Shown one piece after another: positions 9,312 to 20,700 of a stretch of DNA of 64,000 nt. The translations under genes and the position numbers were made by a program. How positions within the stretch are numbered: position 1 is the stretch's first letter; each line of letters starts with the position of its first letter. Below the pieces are notes generated by a model. The model had not been told where the DNA came from, ran no database searches, and saw only the letters and a list, made by a program, of their open reading frames with translations. The stretch spans positions 1 to 64,000 of the forward strand of contig JAENRP010000109.1 of NCBI GenBank assembly GCA_024741835.1. The letters are read 5' to 3'. The DNA comes from Diplocarpon mali (Eukaryota > Ascomycota > Leotiomycetes > Helotiales > Drepanopezizaceae).

Positions 9312-10780
9312 ATGCGTCTCGCGGTCCCTCTGGTCGGGCTCGTCGGCGCGGCTGTGACGTCGGCGGCCCGTCTCTACGCCTCGTCGTACGCGGGCACGGT
9401 GTCGACGCTGTCGCTCAGCGAGGCCGCGGGCCGCTATGCCTTGACCACCACATCCGACTACACCGTGCTGGACACCAACCCGTCCTGGGTGACGAGAGAT
9501 GCGCGGAACGGCCATCTGTACCTCGTCGACGAGGGCTTCACGGGCTCCAGCTCCGTCGCGTCGTTCGCCCCCGCGGCCGACGGCGACCTGACTCGGCTGG
9601 GGCGCTCGGCGACGGTCAGCGGCCCCGTCAGCTCCGTCGTGTACAACGGGGGCAGAGGCCTCGCCGTCGCGCATTAGTACGTCGGCTCCATTCTGCCTCC
9701 CCGAGGGGGCTTTGGGGCCATGGGAGATGTTAACCCGACGCAGCGGCGGATCCGCCGTGACCAGCTGGATCATCGGGGCCAACGGGACCCTGAGTCCGCT
9801 CCAAGAGATCACCTTCAACCTCACCGCCCCGGGCGCCAACCCGGCGCGACAGGAAGCACCACATCCTCACCAGGTCCTCACTGACGTACGTCGAACCTCT
9901 CCCTCCTCTCCCTCCTCTCCCTCCTCTCCCTCCTCTCCCTCCTCCATCTCGTCGGCGGCTCGCGAGGTACCTCGAGAGCCGAACCCCGCGAGACCGCTCC
10001 CCTCAGAGGCGGAGAAGACGATGCTCACGCGCGCCGCAGCCCACGGACAGCTTCATCGCCGTGCCCGACCTGGGCGCCGACGTCGTCCGCATCTTCAGCA
10101 TCGACAGGGCGACCAGCGCCCTCACCGAGCGCGCCTCCCTGGCGACCGCCGCCGGCTGCGGGCCCCGCCACGGCGTCTTCCTCCAGGCCGAGTGCGGCAA
10201 TACCTATCTCTACGTCCTCTGCGAGCTGTCCAACATCCTCACCAGCTACAACGTCACCTACGGCCCCTCCAGCCTCAGCTTCGAGCCGGTGTTTGCCAGT
10301 GGCACGTACGGCCCCCATGCCGTGCCCGCGGGATCCGCGGCGGCGGAGGTCATTCTGAGCGCATGTCTCCCCCCCCCCCTCCGACGCTCCATCTCCTCGA
10401 GACCGGGCCGGGCGACGCTGACTTCCCCCCTTTTCTAGCCCGACCACCGATTCCTCCTCACCTCGGACCGCAACGCGTCCGTCTTCGAGATCGCCAACCC
10501 CGACCCGAGCAACGGCACCGCCCTCCCGTCCGACACGCTGCAGACCTGGGCCGTCGACGACGCCACGGGCACGCTGTCGTTCGTCCAGCTCGCGCCCGCC
10601 GGCGGCCGGTACCCGCGGCAGTTCTCCGTGAACAAGGCGGGCACCTTGGTCGCGGTGGGACTCCAGAAGGATGGGAGGGTCGCCATCCTGGAGCGCAACG
10701 TGGCGACGGGGGAGATGGGGAGCGTGGTGGCGAGCGTGGAGCTGCTGGGCGAGGTGTCTTGTGTCATCTGGGAGGAGTAG
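9312..10780 (+). CDS. secreted lactonase-type seven-bladed beta-propeller protein
   Basis: Four exons (9312-9676, 9744-9885, 10040-10360, 10439-10780) encode 389 aa. It belongs to the lactonase / 6-phosphogluconolactonase-like beta-propeller family, which includes muconate-cycloisomerase-like fungal proteins. Residues 1-18 (MRLAVPLVGLVGAAVTSA) look like a secretion signal, so the protein is probably extracellular. The spliced product restores the family hallmarks HPHQVLTDPT, PDLGADVVRIF, GCGPRHGVF, PDHRFLLTSDRN and YPRQFSVNKAG. Intron 3 starts with GC, not GT; only this donor keeps AEVILS-PDHRF in frame. Intron 2 (9886-10039) contains a nine-base TCCCTCCTC tandem array. The substrate is unknown: the family has few characterised members and the fold alone does not prove lactone hydrolysis. 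High GC at codon third positions. Confidence 0.88.
9896..9946 (+). repeat. 9-bp pyrimidine tandem array inside intron 2 of the lactonase gene
   Basis: About five copies of TCCCTCCTC lie between the donor at 9886 and the acceptor at 10039, making this the longest intron of the gene (154 nt). Confidence 0.85.
10361..10438 (+). other. GC-AG intron of the lactonase gene
   Basis: The exon ends ...ATTCTGAGC and the intron begins GCATGT and ends TTTTCTAG. Using the nearest GT (at 10364) would shift the frame, whereas the GC donor keeps the conserved ILS-PDHRF joint in phase 0. Apart from the second base, GCATGT matches the common fungal donor GTATGT. Confidence 0.8.
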
Positions 10781-10951
10781 GGATGCAGGCAGGTTGGGCA
10801 GGCTCAGCGAGGCGGCATTCCCGAATAGCATGTACAGGTCAAGGCATCTAGATAATCAAATCACCGTGGCGCAAGGCGCGCAGGCACCGGGAGATACTTT
10901 CATCGCACACGCGCTACCCCTATCCCTACTCCGCGGCGACGGCGGCCCCCC

Positions 10952-13755
10952 CTACCGATCGACGAGCTCGACGCCTCGGTCGACATCTACATCGTCCTCG
11001 GTCCCCTCCATCATGAACGACGTCGGACCCGTAGGCCCTCGCGCCGGCGACCGCGCCACATCCACTGACCCCCCGATTCGGATCCGGCCCCGTGACACGT
11101 GATGCACCTGATCCGACACCCAGCTAGCACCCTTCTTCAGCACACCCCAGAGGCGTTCCTGGCTCTCAGCCAGACGTCGGTCCTCCCTGGGATTCTCACT
11201 CGCCTCGACCTTGAACTGGTACTTCAGACAATCCTTCACCGTCACCAGGCCGGTGAGCTTCCCGTGGTATTCGATCAGAATCACCCGCGGCCCGATCTTG
11301 CGGAACAGCTCCATGACCGTTTCGAGCGGGAGGCGAGGATGGACGGTGACTGGGGTCGGGTCGATGAAGCGGCTGAAATCGACGGATGAGCATGCCATGG
11401 CTTCGAACGTGGTTGGCGGCGGCCCTGCGGACGTCACGGGCGAATGTGTTTCCTGCGAGACGGGCACGTTGAAATCGCACCGGGCCGTCGGGCTGATCGA
11501 GCGTTCTTTCTTGACCCTGTCGATGGCGTACCGTAATTCGGTCCGGCCGATGTATCCGATGAGAATCCTCGATTCTCGGTCTTCCACGATGGGGAAGCCT
11601 TGATACTTGTCCTCCCGGAGTAACTTCTCCAGGTTCTTCATGCTGCTGCCGGTACTGGGCAGCGCGGTGACATCGCTGGTCATGACCTGCGAGACCGGGA
11701 CGCCAAACGTGTGGTCTTCTTTGTTGTCCAGGAATGGAAAGCCATTGAAGTATATCATCCGGTCGGCGACTCCTCCTTTCCCAAAGAGTTCGCTGACGGC
11801 TTTCGTGGCACCGACCACCACCATTGTTGGCAAAATATATGTCAGAGCGCCGGTGAGCTCAAACATGATGACCACCACCGATACCGTGATATGCATGATC
11901 CCGCTCAGAGCAGCTGCCGCCCCGAGGAATGCGTAGGTTCCTGGAGTGATACACGGTACATCCGGCTCACAAGCTGAGAAGAAGACGGAGGCCGGGTATG
12001 CCTCGTGCAGTGCCTGCACCAATATCCCGACCGTTCTCCCAAAGGACGCGCCGATCGCCATAGACGGCACAAAGATACCTGCGGGCACTTTGCAACCGTA
12101 AGATATGATAACGAGAAAGATCCGCAGGATCGTAGCGATCGTCAAGGAAGCGACCATGCGCCATCTGTTTTCTCGATCGCACAGGCCATTGTAGTCTTCG
12201 GCGCCCTCGCACTCCAGGAAGAGGATCTCCATACTCTCTGTCATATCAATCCTCAAGAACATATTCGGGTAGCATAGGATGGCAGTCCCTGTTGCCAACA
12301 ATGTTGCTTCGAGAACAGCGTATTTGGAGAGATACTTCTTTCGAAACGTTTGCGCCCTCAGATTCCATTTGATGACGAACGCGCCGTACAAGCCCCCGAA
12401 TATACCTATTATCACGTAGAAGAGTACCTCGAAAAAGTGCCATGTGCGGTCGTAGTGGACCTGGAACATGACAAGCTGACCCGTGCGAAAAGGATTCATG
12501 GCCGACAGCACAGCCGTCGCTACCAAGGCGCAGAAATAGCTCCTCCACATCGTCTTCAGCGGAAAGTAGGACGACATCTCCTCGAGTGAGAACAAAACGC
12601 CTCCGATAGGACTTCCGAATGCCACTGCAACGCCGGCCGCAGCACAGGCGCTTAGAATCTCTCGTGTCTTGGAGGCATTTCTCTTGTACTTTTCGAATAG
12701 TCTGGAAATAACGTTACCAGTGCAGACGGCGTAATGGACACTTGGTCCCTCCTTGCCGACCGAGAGACCAGATGCAATAGCAAGAGGCAATGCTATCGAT
12801 TTGATGAGCAGGGTCCAGAAGCCGAGGAATCCTTTCATTACGAAGCCAGCGATGATGCATTTAATCTCGGAAATTCCTGAGCCTGCAGCATACGGCGCGA
12901 ACGACCTGACCAAGCTCGCTGAAATCAGAGCGAACACGGTCTGGATGGGTTAGTTGGTAAGGGTGGTTTGGATGATGGGGGATATACAGCAAACATGATA
13001 TACATGACATAGTTGACGAGAGCCAAAGAGCTCCACCGATGCCAATCTTCACAGCCTATCCTGGGTCAGCCAAAGTCTCCCATACCGGGAGAGAAGCGTA
13101 CCATTGTCCTCCCCCCAGCAGCAGAAGCTCTCGTTCAAATAGAAGCCAGTCTTGCAATATCCCAGCTTCACATCCGAGAGCCATTCTGTGATTATGTTCA
13201 GGAACGCGGCATTCACTCCTATGGCCGCACCTGCTCCAGGTCAGCGCTATTCTTGCAGGAGTGTAGGGTGTAGGCCATGAATACCGATCAGCGTGACGAC
13301 AATCCATCCTTGCGCCGCATCGTATGATTCCCCAAGCTTGTATCTCCATCCTGCGTGTCCGCCCCTTTCGAAGAACCCTGCGGTCTCTTTTCGCTGAACT
13401 TTGCGCCGTAATTGCTCTTTCACCGCATCTTGGACCCAATCTGATATCGTCAGCCTCCAGCAGCGCCCTGGCATTTTGCGCAAGAACCTATCGTCGTGAA
13501 GTCCTAACCACAAATCAGCCAATTGGAAGCTTCTGATGTCCCTGTCCAGTGTCCAGGGCAACGCGTGCATACCTCGTATCTCTTGATCTCCTCGATCTCC
13601 TCGTCTATCTGGTGTTCCGCATTCGTCGGCACAGTCGCAGTCGCAGCCTCGCCATGCTCCGCAATCGATACCGCAAACGAGAGTCGCGAGGTGACACTGG
13701 ATCGATGCTGGCGGCGGTAAGCTGGCAAGGATACGGAGGATGATCGGGAGGGCAT
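10952..13755 (-). CDS. CLC-family chloride channel/transporter with two CBS domains
   Basis: Six exons (13573-13755, 13488-13503, 13285-13440, 13102-13230, 12988-13055, 10952-12940) give 846 aa. Exon 2 is only 16 nt and is needed to make DFTTI-DWVQDA. The membrane part carries the CLC selectivity motifs GSGISEIK, GKEGPSVH (with the gating glutamate) and GSPIGGVLFSLEE (with a glutamate at the proton-pathway position). This resembles Gef1 and ClC-3/4/5-type chloride/proton exchangers of endosomes and Golgi. Helix segments continue to about residue 600. Two cytoplasmic CBS domains follow, one around VSQVMTSDVTALP and one around FIDPTPVTVHPRLP. The N-terminal 60 residues are polar and acidic near their end. 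Its 3' end faces the lactonase gene at a distance of about 170 bp. A role in organelle acidification or metal homeostasis is inferred from the family. Confidence 0.93.
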
Positions 13756-14413
13756 GGCCTGTTTCGACGCAAAATCATTCTGGTATGCAGTCAGAAGAAA
13801 TGATCAATCGCAAAGGCTGAATGCCGTTGAATGGATGTGGCTGCTAATGGAGCCCCCCGTCAGCCAGTCAGCCACATCAAGGATGCGCTACTGTAGCAAC
13901 TCAGCAACTCAGAGGCACATTCGGATGTATCAGTTAGGTCTGTATAACATCGCATAGCACGATGCTCTTGTCAGGGTAGCTTCGTACGCGAATAAATCGA
14001 ACTTTCTTGACACCTTGATGTTCTCGAAAGGAACGTATCGGCTCATATCAAGCACGGGTATAGCTCGAGAGCTCAAGTCATTCTTCTATCAAGATTGAAA
14101 GACCCCGAAATGTCGTTTTTCTTACTGCAGACCCCGCCCCGATGGATTCCTGATGCGAATATGTCCGATCCTATCGCAGCACCTGTATCTTTCATCGCTT
14201 GGCTCTTACGGGAGCGAGATGCCAGCGCAGTTCATCACATATGGCTTGAACATCTTGCCCGGCGGCGAAGCAGGGCGCACTTAGCTTCCCCAGTCTGAGG
14301 ACTGCCGACGAGGCGATTCCAAGACGAGTCCGATCATTCCTGACACTTTTTACCTTGCCTTGGCTGAAAGGTTTGCGCAAACGGAATTTAAATAACTTCT
14401 GGAGATTCTGAAC
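13756..14413. other. intergenic between CLC start and a small gene
   Basis: About 650 bp upstream of the CLC gene. No coding sequence, repeat or clear TATA element is recognised. Confidence 0.5.
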
Positions 14414-14920
14414 TTAGCATTGTCGAGGCTTTCTCCCTCGTCGACGGACGAAGACCTCGCCAGTCTCTGCCAAATCGCGCTGCGCATCTTCCCAAGCAGC
14501 TATGAGCTTCTCTTCCAAAGCCATTGATTCCCTCCAAGATACTCGATCGCCATCGGAATCTAGAGCTGCATGATTCTCCAGACACGTGACTTAACCCAGC
14601 AGTGCATCAGCCACACGTCCCCATCGCGCGTCGCGCTTCATGGGCACAACGTGCCCATCCGAATTCGAATCTAGTCCTGCGATATTAATGAGTTTGAGAG
14701 GCATGAGCAGAACTAAGTACATATTGAAACAAGCCGGGCATCTATCTCTAAGAATCAGCCTCTATGAATATTGAAACCTACCTTGTTCATAAACAGTAGC
14801 GTTGTGTATAGAGGGAGGCAGCGTGATTCTCCGCTTAGGTTTTGTTCAGGTATGATCACCATCTTATTTCTCTCACGTTCGTCTGAGAGAAAATAAAGAG
14901 ATTCTCATCTCAGTACCCAT
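14414..14920 (-). CDS. small spliced gene, unknown function (tentative)
   Basis: I do not recognise this protein. Four short exons (14877-14920, 14782-14828, 14617-14676, 14414-14565) keep phase and would give 100 aa beginning MGTEMRISLFSLRR. The middle reads ITLPPSIHNATVYEQ, then LDSNSDGHVVPMKRDARWG; the last exon reads LDSDGDRVSWRESMALEEK and ends in a basic tail RRRGRKPRQC. The strongest splice is the intron 14677-14781 (GTAGGT ... ATCGCAG), which joins two clearly protein-like frames. The first exon and the intron at 14566-14616 are weaker; without that last splice the protein would stop at 14591 after ADALLG. Exons 3 and 4 both begin with CTAGATTC and encode similar LDS-SDG segments, which hints at exon duplication. 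It could be a pseudogene or a fragment of a longer gene. Confidence 0.42.
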
Positions 14921-15269
14921 CTGTGTAGGATTTTCGATTGGTACTGTGCTTCTTGCTTTGCTTGCTTAACACTCTGTATTTCCGCTCGCCAATCTCTACA
15001 TCTACCACCCTCTCCCTACTCCTAGCCGCATCTATTGACAACAGCTTTTCCTAGGGACAAACTACGAGGCGCCTCTCTTGAGCTCTGGGCGAAGAACTCC
15101 GGCAAAGATCCGGTGTCAAGCAAAGCTCCTGTTCAGGGAAACACCACATCCCCAGGCCCAAGTCTTCCCCGGACCTCCGAAGGCGTCTCGCACTGAAGTG
15201 TCTGGAACCTAAGACATTCCATCTACAAGCCCTGAGTTTCGCATCAGATCTTCGAGGGTTTAACGCGCC
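14921..15269. other. short intergenic region upstream of the histone-fold gene
   Basis: CT-rich DNA with no coding signal; the pyrimidine-rich part just upstream of 15270 fits a fungal promoter / 5' leader. Confidence 0.4.
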
Positions 15270-15990
15270 ATGCCTTACAACACGGCTCCCATCCCGCCTC
15301 GCCATGAGGCATCGGGCACCACTCAACTTCCTCGTAAGACACAGCCTACTCCCAGACTGAAAGCTTCTAAACCCGTCCAGTGTCCCGTGTCAAGAAGATG
15401 CTCGTCGTTGATCCTGACATCCACGCCGCCGCCAACGCGGCTTCGTTCGTTCTTACGGTCGCCACGGTCAGTAGACCTCAAGAATCTCAGTGGAACCTGG
15501 CTCTGACAGCGACGCAGGAGATGTTCATCCAGTACCTTACGGAAAGAGCCCACGATGTTGTCAAGTCCGAGAAGAAGCCCCGTCGCAACATCCAATACCG
15601 AGATCTCGGTACATCCCGATCCCCCAACACCACATCTGGCAAAGCTAACCTAACATAGCCAATGCAGTCAGTCACCATGACAACCTCGAGTTCCTTGTGG
15701 ACATTGTACCCAAGACTATGCCCTACAAAGAGGCCAAGAAGCTCGCGGCAGGACCAAGCAAGACCAACGGCGAGAGTTCTGTCGAAGCTGGCCAAACCAC
15801 CCTCGACAGCGTGAGACCCATGGCAAATGGCACCAATGGAAATGCCACGTATCCGACTACAATCGACGATGATGAAGATGCGGATCCAAATGAGCAACTG
15901 AAGATGGAGAGCCGAGCTCCTCGCTTGAGTTCTGGATCTACCATTTCAAATCCAGTCTCCAACGGACCTAGGGATGTTGAGATGGGCTGA
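15270..15990 (+). CDS. histone-fold protein, DNA polymerase epsilon / CHRAC small-subunit type
   Basis: Four exons (15270-15333, 15381-15466, 15518-15608, 15659-15990) encode 190 aa. Residues about 22-105 form a CBF/NF-Y-type histone fold: LSRVKKMLVVDPD, a long helix with VLTVATEMFIQYLTERA, and the end RDLANAVSHHDNLEFLVDIV. This is the pattern of Dpb3, Dls1 and CHRAC1, histone-fold partners that bind DNA in the polymerase epsilon holoenzyme and in ISWI-type remodelling complexes. The partner would be a Dpb4-type subunit encoded elsewhere. The C-terminal 80 residues are low-complexity and acidic (DDDEDADPN). All three introns are 47-51 nt and fall within the conserved fold. Dpb3 against CHRAC assignment is not decided by the sequence. 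Confidence 0.87.
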
Positions 15991-16328
15991 TCCGCGAGTT
16001 TCAGCGTCTGTATCTATGATTCATGATCAGTCTTTTATTTCCCCGGAAATGTTCGATTACTGGATGAGGTTATCGGCTTGCTTGTAAGTTTAGATGTTCG
16101 CAATTGGTATACTCATTTTATGAATTTCTTCTGCAATGAAAGATTCGGTGCCAAGAGACCGTGGGAATCACTTTCTCACGTGAGACAACCAATTTTCTTT
16201 ACTACATCAACAGTAGCTTCGGTATCAAGCAAAACGCCACTGAGGTATTTTTGGTATCTCAACCAAGCCAAAACGCCCCTGATATGCTGAACCGAGCCCG
16301 TATTGTGCGTTTCCCACCCTAAATGATC
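15991..16328. other. convergent intergenic region
   Basis: Holds the 3' ends of the histone-fold gene and the U2A' gene. A 12-bp palindrome TCTCACGTGAGA lies near 16174-16185. Nothing else is seen. Confidence 0.5.
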
Positions 16329-17312
16329 TCATTCTTCCATCTCATCAGCACCTTGAGCACCAGCAGGTACACGCCCTTCATTCAGTTCCTGCTCCAACCG
16401 TATGATATCCTGCAAACTCTTCGCATTTCTGATGAGCTCCTCGACCTTCTTGCGCTCCTTGTCCGTCAACTTGACGCGATAGTTCTTCGAGGATGAAGTC
16501 GTTGCGGCACCGTTCGCGGAAGGGATATCGAAGGTCTTGGACTTGACACCCATGATCTACGAAAGATCAGTATCCTGCCAGGGGAACGGGGATGCGCTAG
16601 GTACCTTAGAAGCCAACGCGGAGGGCTCAGAAGCAGAGCCGAACAGCTCCCTGGCTTCCTCCCGCTCAACATCCTTGACCTTTCTGTAATCGAAGAACCT
16701 AACACTCGGACATCTCCAGATGACCCAGTACCGGTAATGCTATACCCAGTGAGCATCCTAGACAGGCATTCTCTAAGCTGCAGAGCGCACCTCTTTTCTC
16801 GTGACCGGATTCTCCAACAGGACCAGGTGCGTGAGTTGCTTGAACGTCGACAGCACATCCAAATCAGCCAGCTCCGCAAAGTTGTTCGCTGTCAAAACCA
16901 GGGTGGTGAGGTTAGGTATCGAGTTCGCAAGAGAGGGTTGCATGCCGGCGATTCTGTTGCGCGCCAAAAGCAGCGTCCGTAACCGCACCGACAGGGGAAA
17001 GTTGCCTAGCAGTTGGATATCATTGTCGGTGAAATCAATCGCATCGTGGGGCTGTTTGCCCTTAATCAGCATTTACTCGAGAGCTAGGAAGCGCGTAGCT
17101 ATGGAGGGGCAGCTTACACCGGCAACACCGAGGTTCTCGATTGCGGGGATTTTGTGTCCTGCAGAAGTACAAAGATTGGATATCAACTCAGCTCGCCTCA
17201 AAGTGTAGTATCATGTTCTTTTCAGGTACGCACCTCGGAGATCAAGCTCGCGCTCTTTGAGTGGGTTGAGGTAGGAGAGGGAGGATTGGATGAGGTCTGC
17301 AGTGAGACGCAT
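16329..17312 (-). CDS. LEA1: U2 small nuclear ribonucleoprotein A' (Lea1 type)
   Basis: Leucine-rich-repeat protein of the U2 snRNP that pairs with U2B'' and binds stem-loop IV of U2 snRNA in the spliceosome. Five exons (17234-17312, 17118-17158, 16791-17060, 16605-16739, 16329-16556) give 250 aa, close to the 255 aa of the human protein. The start MRLTADLIQ, the block DAIDFTDNDIQLLGNFP, the LRRs TLLLARNRI and LVLTANNF, and the cap LVLLENPVTRKEHYRYWVI are diagnostic. The C-terminal third (KLTDKERKKVEELIRNAKS) is helical and charged. Introns are 75, 57, 51 and 48 nt. The acceptor of the second intron (ATTAAG) is weak but is the one that keeps frame. Confidence 0.93.
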
Positions 17313-17721
17313 TCTGACAATTCACCTACTGAACTGTGTTATCGTGCAGTCGTGGAGTCGTGAAGAAGAGAGAGTGTCCGACCTTGGGACGTTGTACTGG
17401 GAAGCTACACTGCTTGGACGAGGCTGTGAGGTTTTCCCCCTCGACCAGCATCAGAAAGATTAGCGAGCTCATTTAGCGCTAGCCCTATTCGAGAGCGAAG
17501 ATAAGAGCTTGTTTACATTTTGGTAACCCAGCGAGAGGGCAAGTCTTGAGGATTGTTAATCTATAATTGTAGTATTGGTTAAGATGTGGGTAAAATTACG
17601 AGACCGTACATCAGAGCTCGTCATGTCTGCCTTTCTAACTTCTGTGAGTCTACCTAGCCTTGCGCCTTTCAATGCCTCCTCACCAGATGCTTCAAACGCC
17701 TTCCAAATGCAAGCCTGCCTC
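17313..17721. other. intergenic, promoter of U2A' and 3' flank of VPS15
   Basis: About 400 bp between the U2A' start and the VPS15 stop codon. No additional feature is recognised. Confidence 0.5.
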
Positions 17722-20700
17722 TTATTGGAACACAAATATAACGCCAGACCGATCCACCGACACCATCATTGCATAAGGCGCCTCTAGTAAGGCAATGTTG
17801 AGAATCGAATCCAAGTGTGATTTCAACAGCTGTTGTTGCTGGAGAGAGATTACAGTTGATCGAGGCGGTCGCCCGCTTGCAGCCTTATTGGTATTCGAGC
17901 TCCGTGTACTGGCGCCCGCGTTGGGTGCTGTCAGCCCCGGCCTGGGTATCCGCTCCGAGTTTATCGTCAGCGAAGCTAATGGGTGTGCCGATGTGAATGA
18001 TGGCTTCATCTCCTCAGTATCAAGGCCACTAACCACCATGGAATTCTCCACCCGGGAGACATCCCAGAACCTAATCTTCTTATCTGACCCTCCGGTGACG
18101 ATAAAACCATACTTCATCTCGCGATTGTCATCGTATGCATCTGTTCCTGTTACCATGGCTCGCATACCTCGGTCAGAGTTGCTAGATCCGTTTGGCTCCA
18201 GTGCAGTTGCAAAACGACCGAGCATGCCTTCGGGGCGGTCTTCGTCAACAGGCCATGGTTCGTATCCTTTAGGCCCGTCTTTACTCCCTCCGACTCGATA
18301 GACTTCTCGGCATTGTACCTTTTCGACATCCCAAACAGTCATCTCCCCATGTCCACCACCACCCGCCACACACACCCATCTACCTCGGCCTTTTGTTGGG
18401 TGAAGAGACATGCGGTAGATAGATGTCGCTCCCGGGACGCCCCAAGCTCTCAATCGGACCTTGAATCTGAGATCCCAGAGATCTAGTACCCCGTGAGATG
18501 TGCCCAACAGCAGCCACTGTCGTCGTTTGTCCACAATAAAACAGGTAGGCGTACCATGATGAACCGGGTTATCCAAAATGTAGAGGGTGTCCATTGTCCT
18601 GAGGTCAATTGCAACGACTCGCGATCGATTTGTGGCAACTAGTAAGGTCGAGTTGGTTTCTATCTTGAAGTGATCGGACCACACTGCCACCTCACCCTTT
18701 GGCAGCTGATAGTCACGCAGAACGCGGAACTTGCTATATCGCACAGTTCCGTTGGCCTGCACGCATTCAACTCTGACCACATTTATGCTGCCATCACTGC
18801 CGCAGCTGATAAAAGAGTGAGTGTGCTCAACGAAGCAAAGAGCTGTGATTTGAGCGCCTTGGGCGTGCTTGTGAGTTTGCCTAGACCGATGCGCGATGTT
18901 GCGTTCAAGCCTTCCCGTGTCCCAAACCTTCACAAGGCCGTCATCTCCACCAGTGAGAAAGAACAGGTGGTCTGGAGCAACGGCAATGTGATGTATCGGG
19001 CCTGTATGCTCTGCGAATGTGGCCACTAACGTGCCCTCCGGCTTCCATGGTCTATCGGTGGCCTGAGTCGAACTCTTATTGATATTTTTTCTCCTGCTCG
19101 AAAAAGCTATCATAGGCCCAAACTCGGCTATGTCATTCGGGTAATTGTTAACGTACATCGCATCCAGCATTTTTAAAATACTTGGATCGTTGCCGGCATA
19201 TGTGTGAGAGCCTCGGAAGCGGATTTCGTCCTTGTCAGCCTTCTTTCTTTCCTTTGCCAGTGCAAGGGCAGATACCTCGCCGCGATCATGCGGAAATGGA
19301 CCCTCCACTTTTCCAAATGCGTTCATGGAAGTTGTCCCTGTCTCAGCAGATGTTTTCGTAGAGTCTTTCCGGTTCATCAAGTTAATGGCACTAGCCTTGT
19401 GGCGAATGGCATGGTTTGCTTCTCGGGAGTTTGCACTCGAGCCTGTGTCTGGCACCGAACCTCCCTGGTCATCACTTTCCTTCCCATTCTGTACTTGAAG
19501 AGACGCGCGACGGCGAGTCTCATCTATTGAAATTGGCTCTGTTTCCCTTGGAGACGTAGATGTGGCTGAGGATGGAGAAGCGGGAGAGCGAGCGTCGCGG
19601 CCCTTTGGAGACAACATACCAACCTGACTGCCAAGACGAGCTTTGTGGCTGTTATATGCCGAGCGTCTTCTTCGTGAGATGACATCGTCATTGCCAATGG
19701 TCATTGACGCGTCGAGCAATGCATCGGCGATAGTATGTGGCACTCTGCCACTGCCATCAGAACCACTCGTAGGTTGCCAGATAGGCTCGTCCAGAGGCTG
19801 CTGATCATCAAACATGACTGTCTGAGGAGTTATTCCAATGTTACGCAGGTTGATGACATTGTTGAGGTACGTAGGGTGCTGTCCCGTGTCCCGCGCCCTG
19901 GAGAGTGCGAGTCGCCAAATATACTCTCTCAAAGCGAGCAACTTGAAATCATCGTCCTGCCCAAGGCCCATGTTTCTTAATTTTGCCAGCCACTGTTCGT
20001 CCTCTTCGTTCTTTGGTACCTTCTGCATAGTATGATGTCCGATGTCTTTGCTAAAACTATTCGAGTCTGACGAGAATGTTCGAAGTTGATCTACCGGTTT
20101 CCAGAAAATTCCTCGGTCAACTTTGGTAGCCCAAGTCAAGGCAAGATCCAGGATTGCACGAGATAGTGGCTTTTTAAGGTTGTCGAGAAGAGCAAGTTCC
20201 GAGAATTCCCTCATGGGAGTCTTCAAGAACGGTCTAATTAAAGGGTGTAGGATGCACTGGGTGTCTGCAACCGACAGAAAAATAGTTGAGGACGACAGAA
20301 ACATAGCTGCTGCCTCGCGTATCCAGATGTTAGGATGTATTGTAAATCTTCCAACGATATAAACGAGCTCCCATGTTTTAGATCGCTGAAAAAGACCTAA
20401 TTCGGCCATGCTGGCAAGCGAGCGAAGGACACTCGCGATTACAAACTCTTCAGGGTCTGTCAAGGCCTGGACCATCAATGGCAGAATAAATTCCTCCAGA
20501 CTGCTACCCCCAAGAAATGTTGCAACACCAACAATAGTCTCGAAGAAGGCACACTTGAGCATCCAATTTCGGTCGTTGAGATACGTATTCATATGACTCA
20601 AAATAATATCGTTGGAGTCTGCCGTCCCAAAGAACATGCACAGATCCGGTACAGATCCAAGGAATGCACGCCTAACAGCTGAGTCGCCATCAGTTATTAG

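Noticed and set aside
8566..9357. 263-codon frame overlapping the lactonase start.
   Set aside because: Runs in another frame through the well-supported lactonase first exon; open only because of high GC.
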